64,000 nt of DNA. It comes from Pseudomonas mohnii (GTDB lineage: Bacteria > Pseudomonadota > Gammaproteobacteria > Pseudomonadales > Pseudomonadaceae). The position numbers were made by a program, and so were the translations under genes. How positions within the stretch are numbered: position 1 is the first letter of the stretch; the number at the start of each line of letters is the position of its first letter. Shown one piece after another: positions 36,709 to 46,015 of the stretch. Where the stretch lies: NCBI RefSeq assembly GCF_900105115.1, contig NZ_FNRV01000001.1, positions 620,001 to 684,000 on the forward strand, written 5' to 3'. A model generated the notes under the pieces. The model worked only from the letters and a program-made list of their open reading frames with translations, was not told where the DNA came from and searched no databases.

Positions 36709-36912
36709 ATGAAGAAGACGCAGACGGACAGCAAAGCAGCAGTGACTGCTTCAGACATTGAACGATCTATCCAAGCCCTGAACAAAATGGCGGAACGCCT
36801 GTGGGGGGATGGTCGGGAAGCTGAAGCGAAAGCCCTCCTCGACGCCCTGGACGCATTAAACCGGGCACTCGATCGGATCAGGATTGGTGAAAGTCGCAAG
36901 ACTCTCCATTGA
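36709..36912 (+). CDS. Small helical protein, unknown function
   Basis: 67-residue protein starting MKKTQTDSKAAVTASD. Residues 17-60 (IERSIQALNKMAERLWGDG, then EAEAKALLDALDALNRALDRI) give a long amphipathic, Glu/Ala/Leu-rich pattern that suggests a helical hairpin or coiled coil. No ribosome site is obvious. I do not recognise a family. It lies between the hairpin array and the ABC exporter in the accessory region. Confidence 0.45.
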   Translation: MKKTQTDSKAAVTASDIERSIQALNKMAERLWGDGREAEAKALLDALDALNRALDRIRIGESRKTLH

Positions 36913-37211
36913 GGTTGCCAATCAGCTGGCGGCTGGCGGGTGATGCGGACGAGGTGAAATCAGCAAGGATTGTGCGGGGCGATGCATGGCGTCACGTTGA
37001 AACCATAACGAAAGGCCCAAACAGGCCAATGTCAACAATACGGCAATACCGCCGCACTGACACAGAGGGACATCTTGCGGCGCAGGCGGCAGCTGAAGCC
37101 GTGTCTGCCCGGGAACCCGACCCTGGAAGGCGACATACCCTTGACCTGTAAACCCTCAAAGCAAGCGTTAAATGGCAGAATCCCCTCAATTTCATCAATT
37201 CGGAGACCACA
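36913..37211. other. Gap before the ABC exporter
   Basis: 299 bases with one weak 40-codon frame (37029-37151, MSTIRQYRRTDTEG...) lacking a ribosome site, which I do not call as a gene. The last 50 bases before 37212 should hold the exporter promoter; CGGAGA precedes its ATG. Confidence 0.4.
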
Positions 37212-39070
37212 ATGCTTCGCGTGTTTGAACGAAGGCTCGACCCATTCCCCCCCGACGAAGCACCACCACCGCCTATCGGCCTGATGCCGTTCCTGTGGGC
37301 CTGCACCCGAGGCGCCCGTGGCATATCCTTGCGCTTGCCTTTCTGAGTGCCAGTGTGTCGATCTACGAAGCCTGGTTGTTTTCCTTTCTGGGGCAGGTCG
37401 TGGATCTGCTCTCGACCTGGCAGGCCGGCGACGGCGTGAACGGCCAAGAACGTCGAGTTCTGTGGAGCATCGCAATCGTATTGCTCACCAGCATTGGGCT
37501 GGTGGCGTTTCGCACCCTGGTGCAGCACCAGATTTTGGCGATTAATCTGCCGCTGCGGCTGCGCTGGGACTTCCATCGGCTGATGCTGCGGCAAAGCCTT
37601 TCATTCTTTTCCGATGAGTTCTCCGGCCGGGTCACGACCAAGGTGATGCAGACTGCACTGGCCGTGCGCGAAGTCCTGTTCACCCTCATCGAAATCGCGC
37701 CCGGCATCGGCGTTTACTTCATTGCGATCATCGCACTGGCCGGCGGCTTCGCCCTGAAACTCATGCTGCCTTTCATTGCCTGGGTCGCGTTGTTCGGGCT
37801 GGCTATGCTGTACTTTGTGCCACGCCTGGGCCAAGTCGGGCAGGAACAGGCCGATGCGCGATCGTCGATGACGGGGCGTATTTCGGATGCCTACACCAAC
37901 ATCACCACCGTGAAACTGTTCTCTCACTCCAAGCGTGAAGCGCACTTCGCGCGTGCGGCGATGGAGGATTTCAAGCACACCGGTTTTCGCCAGATGCGCC
38001 TGGTCAGCCAGTTCGAGATCGTCAATCAGGCACTGGTGGTTGCGCTTATCCTCGGAGCTGGCGGCTATGCTCTGTGGCTGTGGCACCAGGGCGAAGTCGG
38101 CACGGGGGCTGTGGCGGCGATTACGGCCATGGCGTTACGTATCAATGGCATGTCGCATTGGATCATGTGGCAAATGGCTTCGCTGTTCGAAAACATCGGT
38201 ACCGTGCAGGATGGCATGGCCACCCTGACCCGCGGCCCCAAGGTGCAGGACGCGCCAAACGCCGGCGTGTTGGTGCCCTCTGGCGGCGCGGTGACCTTTG
38301 ACAAAGTGAGTTTCAACTACGACGGTGAACGCCCAGTGCTCGACGGATTGAGCCTGAACATCCGCCCGGGCGAAAAAATCGGCCTGGTGGGCCGTTCCGG
38401 TGCCGGCAAATCCACTCTGATCAATCTGCTGCTGCGATTCTATGACGTAGAAAGCGGTGAGATTCGCATTGACGGTCAAAACATCGCTCAAGTGACCCAA
38501 GACAGTCTGCGCAGTGCTATCGGCATGGTCACTCAGGACACTTCCCTGTTGCACCGTTCCATTCACGACAACATCGCCTACGGCCGCCCGGACGCGACCG
38601 ACGCGCAGGTCCGCAGCGCCGCGGCCAATGCCCAGGCCGACGGTTTCATCAGCCAACTGAGCGACCGGCAAGGCCGTACCGGCTATGACACCCTGGTGGG
38701 TGAGCGCGGCATCAAGCTTTCGGGCGGCCAGCGCCAACGCATTGCCATCGCCCGGGTGATGCTCAAGAACGCCCCGATCCTGTTACTTGACGAGGCCACC
38801 AGTGCCCTGGATTCCGAAGTCGAGGTCGCCATCCAGGAAAGCCTCGATGAAATGATGAAGGGCAAGACCGTCATCGCGATCGCCCACCGATTGTCAACGA
38901 TCGCCGCCATGGATCGGCTCATTGTCATGGACGAGGGGCACATCATCGAACAAGGCACCCACGCTGAACTGCTGGGAAGAAACGGCACCTATGCACGACT
39001 GTGGCAGCATCAAAGCGGTGGGTTTCTGGGTGAGGATGAGGGGGTGGTTGAGGCGATGGATCAGGTATGA
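37212..39070 (+). pseudogene. ABC exporter (MsbA/LipA-like, ATPase fused to membrane domain), frameshifted near 37322
   Basis: The natural start is ATG 37212 (MLRVFERRLDPFPPDE, with CGGAGA upstream). That frame ends at a TGA after FLWACTRGARG-ISLRLPF, while the correct continuation (HILALAFLSASVSIYEAWLF) is in the +2 frame. One base appears missing between 37322 and 37323. The rest is complete: six membrane helices, Walker A GRSGAGKSTL, signature LSGGQRQRIAIAR, Walker B ILLLDEATSALD and H-loop AHRLST. A GTG at 37295 could start a 591-residue product that lacks only the N-terminal 27 residues, so partial function is possible. Confidence 0.72.
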
Positions 39071-39301
39071 GTGTGAACGGTCGAGAGCGGTGATCGGCGA
39101 ACAGCTGCAGTCCAGTCGTGCGCAGATCCCCAGCGGCAACAAGTCCATTGGCCCGGTCTCACGAGATCATCGCAAATCGTGGCGACTGCCTGTCCGGTTT
39201 TTGGGGTTGGCTGCTTAAATCTTGAACGATTGAAGACCGTCCGATGTCACTCCTTAGCGGTGACTTTAATCAGCGGCCTGGCAGGTCGCGGAGGATCTCG
39301 A

Positions 39302-39823
39302 ATGATCAGGTCAGAAGCTGTCGACGCCCCCTTGCAAACCCTGTTGCTCGAACGCAACGGTTGGGTTCCGAACAACCCTCGCCTGCGGGTGCTGATTTAC
39401 ATCAAGGCCATTGCCGCCAAAGGCAAAGATCCGGCGGCTTTGTTCGAACAAATCTTCAGCGCCCATGGCTGGCCGCCGCAATGGCGTGACGGGGTTTACG
39501 ACTATCATCACTATCACACCCAGGGCCATGAAGTGCTGGGTATCGCCAGAGGTTACGCTCGCCTGATGCTTGGCGGCCCGGACGGGCGGGTGCTGGAAGT
39601 CAGCGACGGCGATGTGTTGCTGTTACCCGCCGGCACCGGCCACTGCAACATCGAATCGAGCGATGATTTTCTGGTGGTTGGAGCGTACCCACCGGGCCAG
39701 CACGCTGACATCTGTCGCGAAGCGCCGAATCCTGCGCAGTTGGCGAATATCGACAAGCTACCCTTTCCCGGCCAGGACCCTGTGCAAGGCCCCCATGGCG
39801 CGGTAAACCGCTACTGGTTGTGA
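39302..39823 (+). CDS. Cupin-domain protein (YjlB-like)
   Basis: 173-residue cupin. Start at 39302 with GGAGGATCTCGA upstream. The first cupin motif reads DYHHYHTQGHEVLGIARG near residues 65-82, giving possible metal-binding histidines and glutamate; the second is GDVLLLPAGTGHCNI near 110-124. The family is of unknown function. It stands alone between the ABC exporter and a methyltransferase gene. Confidence 0.85.
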   Translation: MIRSEAVDAPLQTLLLERNGWVPNNPRLRVLIYIKAIAAKGKDPAALFEQIFSAHGWPPQWRDGVYDYHHYHTQGHEVLGIARGYARLMLGGPDGRVLEVSDGDVLLLPAGTGHCNIESSDDFLVVGAYPPGQHADICREAPNPAQLANIDKLPFPGQDPVQGPHGAVNRYWL

Positions 39824-40031
39824 ACCGGATGCCAAAGGCCTCAATGGGTTGCTAGAAGGCAACAGATAAATAAGGAATGCCAACTGGCGAGCGCCTGAGC
39901 ATTGTGGCCCTCGTGCAGAGTGACACCACCGAACGCCGTGTGACGGTGGAAGTCAGAAACAAGGTGAGGTTCATCAAACCCGACGCACGGCGGTTTGGCC
40001 GCCATCCCGACCACCCACATCGGACGACAAA

Positions 40032-40703
40032 ATGCCCGCCCCGCCATCCACTCTCCTGCAAAGCTGGAACCGCAACGCCCAGGCCTGGATCGAAGCGATC
40101 CGCACCGGCGCCATTGAAAGCCGCCTGACTGTCACCGACCAGGCCATCCTGCTCGCGGTGCTGGGGCGCCAACCCGAACGCGTGCTCGACCTGGGCTGCG
40201 GTGAGGGCTGGTTGTTGCGTGAACTGGAAAAACGGGCGATCAACGCGGTCGGTGTGGATGGCGATGCGACGCTGGTCGAGGCAACGCGGGCGGCCGGCTC
40301 TTCACCGGTACATCTGGCAACCTATGAAGAGTTGGCAGAAACGACGGTGAACATCGGCAGTCACTACGATCTGATCTGCGCCAACTTCGCCTTGCTCCAT
40401 CAGGACATCATTCCTTTGCTCGCCGCAATGAATGCCCTGCTCGTCCCTGGCGGGGCGCTAGTGATCCAGACGCTGCATCCCTGGACGGCGGCGGCAGGCG
40501 ACTATCAGGATGGTTGGCGCGAAGAGCGCTTCGACGGGTTCAAGGGCCAGTGGCAACCCATGCCGTGGTACTTCCGGACCTTAAGCAGTTGGCTCAATGC
40601 GCTGGACATGGCCGGGTTTCAACTGGTCAATCTGCAGGAGCCGCAACACCCGCAAAGTCCTGTTCCGCAGTCATTGCTCCTGGTGGCCGAATCAAGGCGA
40701 TGA
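40032..40703 (+). CDS. Class I SAM-dependent methyltransferase
   Basis: 223-residue Rossmann-fold methyltransferase. Motif I is VLDLGCGEGWLLREL (residues about 54-68), an acidic residue follows in GVDGDATLV (about 75), and YDLICANFALLHQDI near 115-129 is the motif IV region. Start MPAPPSTLLQSWNRN; the ribosome site is weak. Substrate unknown. The 208-base gap before it holds no gene that I can support. Confidence 0.88.
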   Translation: MPAPPSTLLQSWNRNAQAWIEAIRTGAIESRLTVTDQAILLAVLGRQPERVLDLGCGEGWLLRELEKRAINAVGVDGDATLVEATRAAGSSPVHLATYEELAETTVNIGSHYDLICANFALLHQDIIPLLAAMNALLVPGGALVIQTLHPWTAAAGDYQDGWREERFDGFKGQWQPMPWYFRTLSSWLNALDMAGFQLVNLQEPQHPQSPVPQSLLLVAESRR

Positions 40704-40892
40704 GCCTCGAACCTTGCTCGGGTGCGCTGGTCGGTGAAAGCCTGATGCTATCGGCCCTGCGGCCAGCCTGTGATTGTCTTTCAACTGGTTCCTTTCTTGT
40801 CATAAATTGTCTCAGTTAAGCCAAATGAAAGGATTGAAATAGTGGCCGCGTGCCGGTATTGATGACTTTTAAACAAATACAAGGACGTCACC

Positions 40893-41093
40893 ATGTCAGG
40901 CGCAAAACGAAACGCCCTAACCGCTGACTCATCCCCGAACGCCCAGGCCGGCAGACGCTTTATCGCGGTATCCGCGGATATAGAACTGATTGCGGCAAGA
41001 GGGCCGAGTCCGGCGGATTTGTATCTTGAAGAAGAATCCAACAACCTTGCGAAATACGCTGCACAGAACCGAGCGGCCGCACGCAGCAAATGA
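40893..41093 (+). CDS. Small protein, unknown function
   Basis: 66 residues, MSGAKRNALTADSSPNAQAG, rather charged, with no membrane segment or cysteine. CAAGGACG precedes the ATG by about 6 bases and a clear terminator follows (41108-41133), so expression as a single-gene unit is plausible. Family not recognised. Confidence 0.55.
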   Translation: MSGAKRNALTADSSPNAQAGRRFIAVSADIELIAARGPSPADLYLEEESNNLAKYAAQNRAAARSK

Positions 41094-41107
41094 GCCATCA
41101 GCGCACT

Positions 41108-41133
41108 GGCCAGTTAAAGGGTTCGAACTGGCC
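41108..41133 (+). terminator. Terminator of the 66-residue gene
   Basis: Perfect arms GGCCAGTT and AACTGGCC followed by TTTCGTTCATTT. Confidence 0.8.
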
Positions 41134-41167
41134 TTTCGTTCATTTCCTCCATCAGTAGTGATACGAA

Positions 41168-41193
41168 AAAAGCCCTGATTATTCAGGGCTTTT
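41168..41193. terminator. Second copy of the tRNA-Ser terminator sequence
   Basis: AAAAGCCCTGA-TTAT-TCAGGGCTTTT. Twenty-four bases in the middle match 29690-29713 exactly and the flank ATACGA is also shared. It could serve the minus-strand genes that end at 41293, or be a leftover of island insertion. Confidence 0.8.
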
Positions 41194-41292
41194 GGCTTTC
41201 GACTCGGCGCTCAACGGATCGGCAGGCTCCAGGGTGTCGATTCGACCGCTAACCGCGTCGCAGACCAGGCCGGACACGCTCAAACCATCCCT
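41179..41292 (-). pseudogene. C-terminal scrap of an unrelated gene (possibly carbonic anhydrase)
   Basis: Directly after the nitronate monooxygenase stop, the same frame continues for 37 codons: RDGLSVSGLVCDAVSGRIDT and then LEPADPLSAESKAKSPE. 'GLxVxGxVxDxxSGRI' resembles the C-terminal strand region of beta-carbonic anhydrases. It has no start codon, so it is a deletion scar at the edge of the accessory region. The identification is weak. Confidence 0.3.
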
Positions 41293-42342
41293 TCAGGACT
41301 GCACTGGCGCCGCCAGCCATTTCACCAATGCCGCAGCGGGCATTTCCCGGGCCAGTGGTGCGCCCTGTCCGGCCCATTGCACGGCGAAGTCCGTCTTACC
41401 CTTGGCGTTTGCCGCCGCATTGAGTGCCTTGTTGGCGTCGTAGGTGAACGGATAGTCCGGCAGCGCCACGGCCCCTGCCTCCAGTGAGGTGAAATTGCGA
41501 TTGACCATGCCCCGTGCAGGACGGCCCGAAATGACGCGGGTGACTTGCGTCTGATGCGCTCGCGGACCTTTCAATGCCTCCCGATAGGCACCATTGGCGC
41601 AGGATTCAGGACAAAGAATAAATGCCGTTCCCAGCTGTGCGGCGCTCGCCCCCAGCTGCATGACCGCATTGATGCCGGCACCGTCCATGATGCCGCCGGC
41701 AGCAATGATCGGCAGTCGGCAGCCCGCACTCAGCACCCGCACCAGGGCGAAAGTGCCCATTTCACTGTCCTGCCGTGGGTCGAAAACCCCGCGATGGCCA
41801 CCCGCCTCGTATCCTTGCGCCACTAATACATCTACCCCTGCCCCCTCCGCCATCCGCGCTTCGGCCAGACTGGTCACGGAACACAGCAGGACGATGCCGG
41901 CGCCCTTGAGTGCGTCGATGGCCGGTTGCGACGGCAAGCCGAAATGGAAGCTGACCACCGCCGGTTTTTCTTCCTGCAGCATGTGCAGCATGTCCGGGTC
42001 TTCGACGAACGAGGTGTAGATCTCACGTAGCGCCGTCGGTGGGGGCGCATCGAATTCGCTAAAAAAAGGGGCAAGAACATCCAGCCACTGCGACTCCCGA
42101 ACAGGATCATGCACGGCAGGCCGATGGCAGAACAGGTTCACATTAAAGGGCTTATCCGTCAGTGCAGCCGTTTCCCGCAACATGACGCGTGCCTGCTCGA
42201 CGCTGCTCGCTCCGATACCGATGGAGCCGAGCCCGCCCGCATTCGATACCGCCGCCGCGAGCCTGGGCGTGGAGACACCCACCATGGGCGACTGGATGAT
42301 GGGCAGTTCGATGTTCAACAGGGACAACAGTGGATTGGACAT
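41293..42342 (-). CDS. Class I nitronate monooxygenase
   Basis: 349-residue FMN enzyme that oxidises alkyl nitronates such as propionate 3-nitronate, giving aldehydes plus nitrite/nitrate. Start at 42342 ([15 protein letters not shown]). The class I motifs are visible: [10 protein letters not shown] near residue 17, GYEAGGHRG near 173-181 with the catalytic histidine, [10 protein letters not shown] near 213 and QLGTAF near 238. It is 106 bases downstream of mmsA on the same strand, and both follow the ATCATGTAAAATGAT operator. The product of 3-nitropropionate oxidation, malonic semialdehyde, is a substrate type for MmsA. Confidence 0.9.
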   Translation of the reverse strand: MSNPLLSLLNIELPIIQSPMVGVSTPRLAAAVSNAGGLGSIGIGASSVEQARVMLRETAALTDKPFNVNLFCHRPAVHDPVRESQWLDVLAPFFSEFDAPPPTALREIYTSFVEDPDMLHMLQEEKPAVVSFHFGLPSQPAIDALKGAGIVLLCSVTSLAEARMAEGAGVDVLVAQGYEAGGHRGVFDPRQDSEMGTFALVRVLSAGCRLPIIAAGGIMDGAGINAVMQLGASAAQLGTAFILCPESCANGAYREALKGPRAHQTQVTRVISGRPARGMVNRNFTSLEAGAVALPDYPFTYDANKALNAAANAKGKTDFAVQWAGQGAPLAREMPAAALVKWLAAPVQS

Positions 42343-42448
42343 AAAGCACACCTTGGAAAAAACCGGGAGCGAGGAGTTCGCCCCCCCGGGACAACGGACG
42401 GCGTGCAAGCCCGCGCCTACACGCCCTCCAACCCAAAAACGTCAATCC

Positions 42449-43966
42449 TTACTTGGAGGTTGGCATGGCGAACTCGGCGCCCTTGGCGATGCTGTTCGGC
42501 CAGCGCTGCATGATCGATTTCTGCTTGGTGTAGAAGCGCACGCCCTCTTCGCCGTAGGCATGGGTATCACCGAACAGCGAGCGCTTCCAGCCGCCGAAAC
42601 CGTGCCAGGCCATGGGGACCGGGATCGGCACATTGATGCCGACCATGCCCACCTGAATGCGGCTGGCGAATTCCCGGGCGATGTGGCCGTCACGGGTGTA
42701 GCACGCGGTGCCGTTGCCGAATTCGTGGGCATTGACCAGATCGATCGCTTCGGCAAAGTCCTTGACGCGCATGCAGGCCAGCACCGGGCCGAAGATCTCT
42801 TCCTGATAGATCTTCATGTCGGCGGTGACATGGTCGAACACCGTGCCGCCGAGCCAGAACCCTTCGGCGCAATTCTCTCCGGCCAGGGCACCGTCAAAGC
42901 CACGACCGTCGACCAGCAACTCGGCCCCTTCCTCGATACCTTGCTCGATGTATCCGGTAATGCGCTGGAGCGCCGCCTTCGAGACAATCGGGCCCATCTC
43001 GGCCGCGAGGTTCGTGCCTTCGAGGATCTTCAGCGTGCGGGTACGTTCCACCAGTTTCGGCATGACCTTGTCCGCAACGTCACCGACGAACACCGCCACC
43101 GAAATCGCCATGCAACGCTCGCCCGCAGAGCCGAAAGCCGCGCCCATCAGTGCGTCGACCACTTGGTCGATATCGGCATCGGGCATCACCACCATGTGGT
43201 TCTTTGCCCCGCCCAGCGCCTGTACGCGCTTGCCGTGGCGGGCACCGGTCTCGTAGATGTGGTTGGCGATCGGCGTCGATCCGACAAAGCTCACGGCCTT
43301 CACATCCGGATGATCGAGTAGCGCATCGACCGCGTCTTTATCGCCCTGCACCACGTTGAACACGCCATCGGGCAACCCGGCCTCCTTGAACAGCTCGGCG
43401 ATCAGCAGCGAGGGCGAAGGGTCGATCGGACTCGGCTTGAGCACAAAGGTGTTGCCGCAGGCGATAGCCACCGGGAACATCCACATCGGCACCATCACCG
43501 GGAAGTTGAACGGGGTGATGCCGGCGACCACACCCAAGGCCTGGCGCATGGTCCAGTTGTCGATGTTGGTCGAGACCTGCTCGGTGTAGTCACCCTTGAG
43601 CAACTGCGGGATGCCGCAGGCAAATTCGACCACTTCGATACCACGCGTCACTTCGCCCTGGGCGTCGGTGAAGACTTTACCGTGCTCGCGGGTAATCATC
43701 CGCGCCAGGGTGTCGCGGTGTTCGTTGAGCAAGGCCAGGAACTTGAACAGGATGCGGGCGCGGCGCAGCGCAGGCGTTGCCGACCAGGCCGGGAATGCAG
43801 CCGCTGCCGACTGCACCGCCGCGTCGACTTCCGAGACATTGGCCAAGGCCACCTTGCCGATGACCGAACCGGTGGCTGGATTGGTGACGTACTGGGTGCG
43901 ACCGGAATGACCTGGCGTCGTGCGGCCGTGAATGTAGTGGGCGATCTCTGCTGGCTGGTTGCTCAT
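42449..43966 (-). CDS. mmsA: CoA-acylating (methyl)malonate-semialdehyde dehydrogenase
   Basis: 505-residue aldehyde dehydrogenase of the MmsA type, which converts malonic semialdehyde to acetyl-CoA or methylmalonic semialdehyde to propionyl-CoA. Start at 43966 ([14 protein letters not shown]). [17 protein letters not shown] near residue 150 and [12 protein letters not shown] near 285 (catalytic cysteine) are typical; the usual catalytic glutamate is replaced ([11 protein letters not shown]), as is normal for CoA-dependent MmsA. It is first in an operon with the class I nitronate monooxygenase, not with mmsB, which points away from valine degradation. Confidence 0.92.
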   Translation of the reverse strand: MSNQPAEIAHYIHGRTTPGHSGRTQYVTNPATGSVIGKVALANVSEVDAAVQSAAAAFPAWSATPALRRARILFKFLALLNEHRDTLARMITREHGKVFTDAQGEVTRGIEVVEFACGIPQLLKGDYTEQVSTNIDNWTMRQALGVVAGITPFNFPVMVPMWMFPVAIACGNTFVLKPSPIDPSPSLLIAELFKEAGLPDGVFNVVQGDKDAVDALLDHPDVKAVSFVGSTPIANHIYETGARHGKRVQALGGAKNHMVVMPDADIDQVVDALMGAAFGSAGERCMAISVAVFVGDVADKVMPKLVERTRTLKILEGTNLAAEMGPIVSKAALQRITGYIEQGIEEGAELLVDGRGFDGALAGENCAEGFWLGGTVFDHVTADMKIYQEEIFGPVLACMRVKDFAEAIDLVNAHEFGNGTACYTRDGHIAREFASRIQVGMVGINVPIPVPMAWHGFGGWKRSLFGDTHAYGEEGVRFYTKQKSIMQRWPNSIAKGAEFAMPTSK

Positions 43967-44069
43967 GGCGGGTGTCCCCTGGTGATGGATAAGAGCCATC
44001 TCTTGTTGTTGTCAGGTGCCAGGCGGGTTGTCTGCGTGTCTGGCAGGGCCAAGGTAGGCCCGCCAATGA

Positions 44070-44084
44070 ATCATGTAAAATGAT
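44070..44084 (-). promoter_or_regulatory. Palindromic operator upstream of mmsA
   Basis: ATCAT-GTAAA-ATGAT, a perfect 5-base-arm palindrome with a T-N11-A core, 103 bases upstream of the mmsA start. The same 15 bases occur before the DUF485-actP operon (50953-50967). Confidence 0.75.
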
Positions 44085-44105
44085 GATTAATGATCTTATG
44101 GATCA

Positions 44106-44777
44106 CTAATTGTGAGAGCTTTTTTGCAACCAGTTCGCCCGTTGTGTCAGGCGCCGCTTCCAGTCGTCCGCCAGGCCAGGGGCTGCCGCCAAAGCCAGCA
44201 GATCGTCGATCACCGGCCGATGCGACAACTGCACCCGCCAGAACTGGTCGATGGAAAAACGTTCGGTGTGCCTTTCCAGCCGTTCGAACCGGTCCCCCAC
44301 TTCAATGAAACCCGGCTGGAGAACCCGGTAATACCAACCAGTGATTCGCTCCTTGGCAACAAACATCGACATGTGCTCGGCATCGAAACGGTGATTGATC
44401 TTCCAGCACGGACTACGCGGCTGGGACACCTGCACCACGCTGCTGCCAATCCGGAATACATCGCCAATGTGCACGCTGCATTCGGACAGTCCGCGGGCCG
44501 AAATATTCTCGCCCAGGCTACCCGCCACCAGTTGCCCGGCGCTGTGGGTAAAGGCTTGCGCCAGCCGCCCATAATGTTGCGCGGCATAGTGATGCAGCGC
44601 TTTTTCCGGGCCGCCGTGCACCCTCGTGTCGCCGTGCTGGTCGCCGACAATGCCGTGCAGCTCCACGCGGGCCGAGCCCGTGATTCGGCGTTTGAACATG
44701 CCGGTGCGCTGACCTTCGGGCTGCAACACCTCCAGCCCTCCGGCAAAAATGCGGTCGATTTTCGAAGTCGTTGTCAT
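44106..44777 (-). CDS. MOSC-domain protein (YiiM-like)
   Basis: 223-residue MOSC protein of the YiiM group. GIVGDQHGDTRVHGGPEKALHHY (residues about 43-65) is the family hallmark, LGENISARGL follows near 93 and the conserved cysteine lies in SQPRSPCWKIN (about 124). YiiM proteins reduce N-hydroxylated compounds with a molybdenum cofactor in E. coli. It is divergent from the LysR gene, next to nitro-compound enzymes, so a role in reducing hydroxylamino or related N-oxidised products is plausible. Confidence 0.88.
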   Translation of the reverse strand: MTTTSKIDRIFAGGLEVLQPEGQRTGMFKRRITGSARVELHGIVGDQHGDTRVHGGPEKALHHYAAQHYGRLAQAFTHSAGQLVAGSLGENISARGLSECSVHIGDVFRIGSSVVQVSQPRSPCWKINHRFDAEHMSMFVAKERITGWYYRVLQPGFIEVGDRFERLERHTERFSIDQFWRVQLSHRPVIDDLLALAAAPGLADDWKRRLTQRANWLQKSSHN

Positions 44778-44861
44778 GGTCGAACTACGCTCATCAGTCG
44801 GTTTCGATCACTTTACTAATCGTCGTTAAAGGCCGTAAAGTGATCGATAAGCATGTCCTCA

Positions 44862-44876
44862 ATCACTTTTTATGAT
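44862..44876 (+). promoter_or_regulatory. Operator-like site upstream of the LysR gene
   Basis: ATCACTTTTTATGAT matches the reverse complement of the mmsA/actP operator (ATCATTTTACATGAT) at 12 of 15 bases, and lies 14 bases before the LysR start. An additional inverted pair, CGATCACTTTAC and GTAAAGTGATCG, lies at about 44808-44846. Together they suggest autoregulation. Confidence 0.55.
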
Positions 44877-44890
44877 GCATGGAGACGTTC

Positions 44891-45778
44891 ATGGAAATGC
44901 GCCAACTGAAGATTTTTTGCGCCGTGGCTGAGCTGGGCAGCTTCACCGCCGCTGCAATGCAGGTGAATACGGTGCAATCCAACGTCACCATGCGCGTGAA
45001 AGAGCTGGAGGCCGAACTGAACCGGGAACTGTTCATCCGCAAGAAGTCCGGGGTCGTACTGACCTCGGCGGGTGAGACGTTTCTCGGCTACGCGCGGCGC
45101 ATCCTGCAACTGACCGATGAAAGTCGCAGCGCACTGATGGACACCGGTAGCCCGACCGGCCTGCTGCGTTTGGGCTCGATGGAAACCACTGCCGCCATCC
45201 GCTTGCCGCAAGTGCTGACCAAGTACCGCGAGCAATATCCCGACGTCCAGCTGTCGCTGCTGACTGGCACGACGGTGGAGCTGATCAAGGCGATTGAAGC
45301 CCATCGTCTCGACGGCGCCTTCGTCGGTGGCTTCCACCAGAATTCAGCGTTGTCCCAGGAGGAAGTGTTTTCCGAAGAACTGGTGCTGGTCAGCAGTCAT
45401 CACTTCGAAACGCTACCCGCGCTGATCGAGAAAATGCCCCAGCAAACGGTGCTGGTGTTCCGCACCGGCTGCTTCTATCGCTCGACCCTGGAAAACTGGT
45501 TCTATCAGGTCGGGCTGGTGCCCAACCAGATCATGGAACTGGGCACCCTCGACGGCATCCTCTCGTGCGTTGCCGCCGGCATGGGCGTGACCCTTCTGCC
45601 CAAGGCCATCGCGGAAAGTTGCAGCGTGCGGCATGGGATTCGATGCCACACACTGCCGCCAGAGTTCGCCCATGTGTCCACCGTGTTCATCCGCCGCAAC
45701 GACTCGATGATCACCTCGGCCATGAGCGCCTTCATCGGCCTGGCACAACAGCAGATAGCCCGCCCGGCTGCGGTGTAA
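44891..45778 (+). CDS. LysR-family regulator of the nitronate/semialdehyde genes
   Basis: 295-residue LysR-type regulator. I use ATG 44891 (MEMRQLKIFCAVAELGSF) because GGAG precedes it by 6 bases; 44879 is possible. The winged helix-turn-helix spans 1-60; the effector domain begins GLLRLGSMETTAAIRLP near 91. It is divergent from the MOSC gene and near two copies of a common operator, so it probably controls the mmsA-NMO and DUF485-actP operons. In P. aeruginosa a LysR gene also stands beside the nitronate monooxygenase PA4202. Confidence 0.9.
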   Translation: MEMRQLKIFCAVAELGSFTAAAMQVNTVQSNVTMRVKELEAELNRELFIRKKSGVVLTSAGETFLGYARRILQLTDESRSALMDTGSPTGLLRLGSMETTAAIRLPQVLTKYREQYPDVQLSLLTGTTVELIKAIEAHRLDGAFVGGFHQNSALSQEEVFSEELVLVSSHHFETLPALIEKMPQQTVLVFRTGCFYRSTLENWFYQVGLVPNQIMELGTLDGILSCVAAGMGVTLLPKAIAESCSVRHGIRCHTLPPEFAHVSTVFIRRNDSMITSAMSAFIGLAQQQIARPAAV

Positions 45779-45810
45779 ATCACCCCTGTATTGCAGCGTC
45801 GACAAATAAC

Positions 45811-45931
45811 CCCTGCAGGAGCGAGCCTGCTCGCGATGGCCTCAAGTACGCCGCGTTTATCCAGCTCACACGCATCATCGTTAACGACCATCGCTGCGAT
45901 GCGGCGACCCGACACGCCAGCGCCTACACAG
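45811..45931. repeat. REPIN left of the IS110 element
   Basis: REP half CCTGCAGGAGCGAGCCTGCT at 45812 and an inverted, decayed half (GCCAGCGCCTACACAGG) ending near 45931. After this comes TTTCCGGCTCGACCAAT and then the broken REP TGTGGGAG that the IS110 element splits. Confidence 0.85.
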
Positions 45932-45980
45932 GATCAGGTGTGATCCGGATTTCCGGCTCGACCAATAATCAATGTGGGAG

Positions 45981-46015
45981 ATTCTATGTTTGGGGGGAAC
46001 CCCCAAACATAGAAT
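45981..46015. terminator. Hairpin at the IS110 right end (transposase strand)
   Basis: Perfect 16-base arms ATTCTATGTTTGGGGG and CCCCCAAACATAGAAT with a 3-base spacer. It spans the transposase stop codon (45984) and reaches the exact end of the element, so it may protect against read-through as well as mark the end. Confidence 0.85.

Noticed and set aside
37029..37151. 40-codon frame MSTIRQYRRTDTEG
   Set aside because: No ribosome site, no recognisable family, and it lies in a decayed region; possible but not supported.
41108..41160. GGGTTCGAACTGG considered as a leftover tRNA T-arm (attachment site)
   Set aside because: It is explained by the GGCCAGTT/AACTGGCC terminator hairpin and does not match the tRNA-Ser 3' end.
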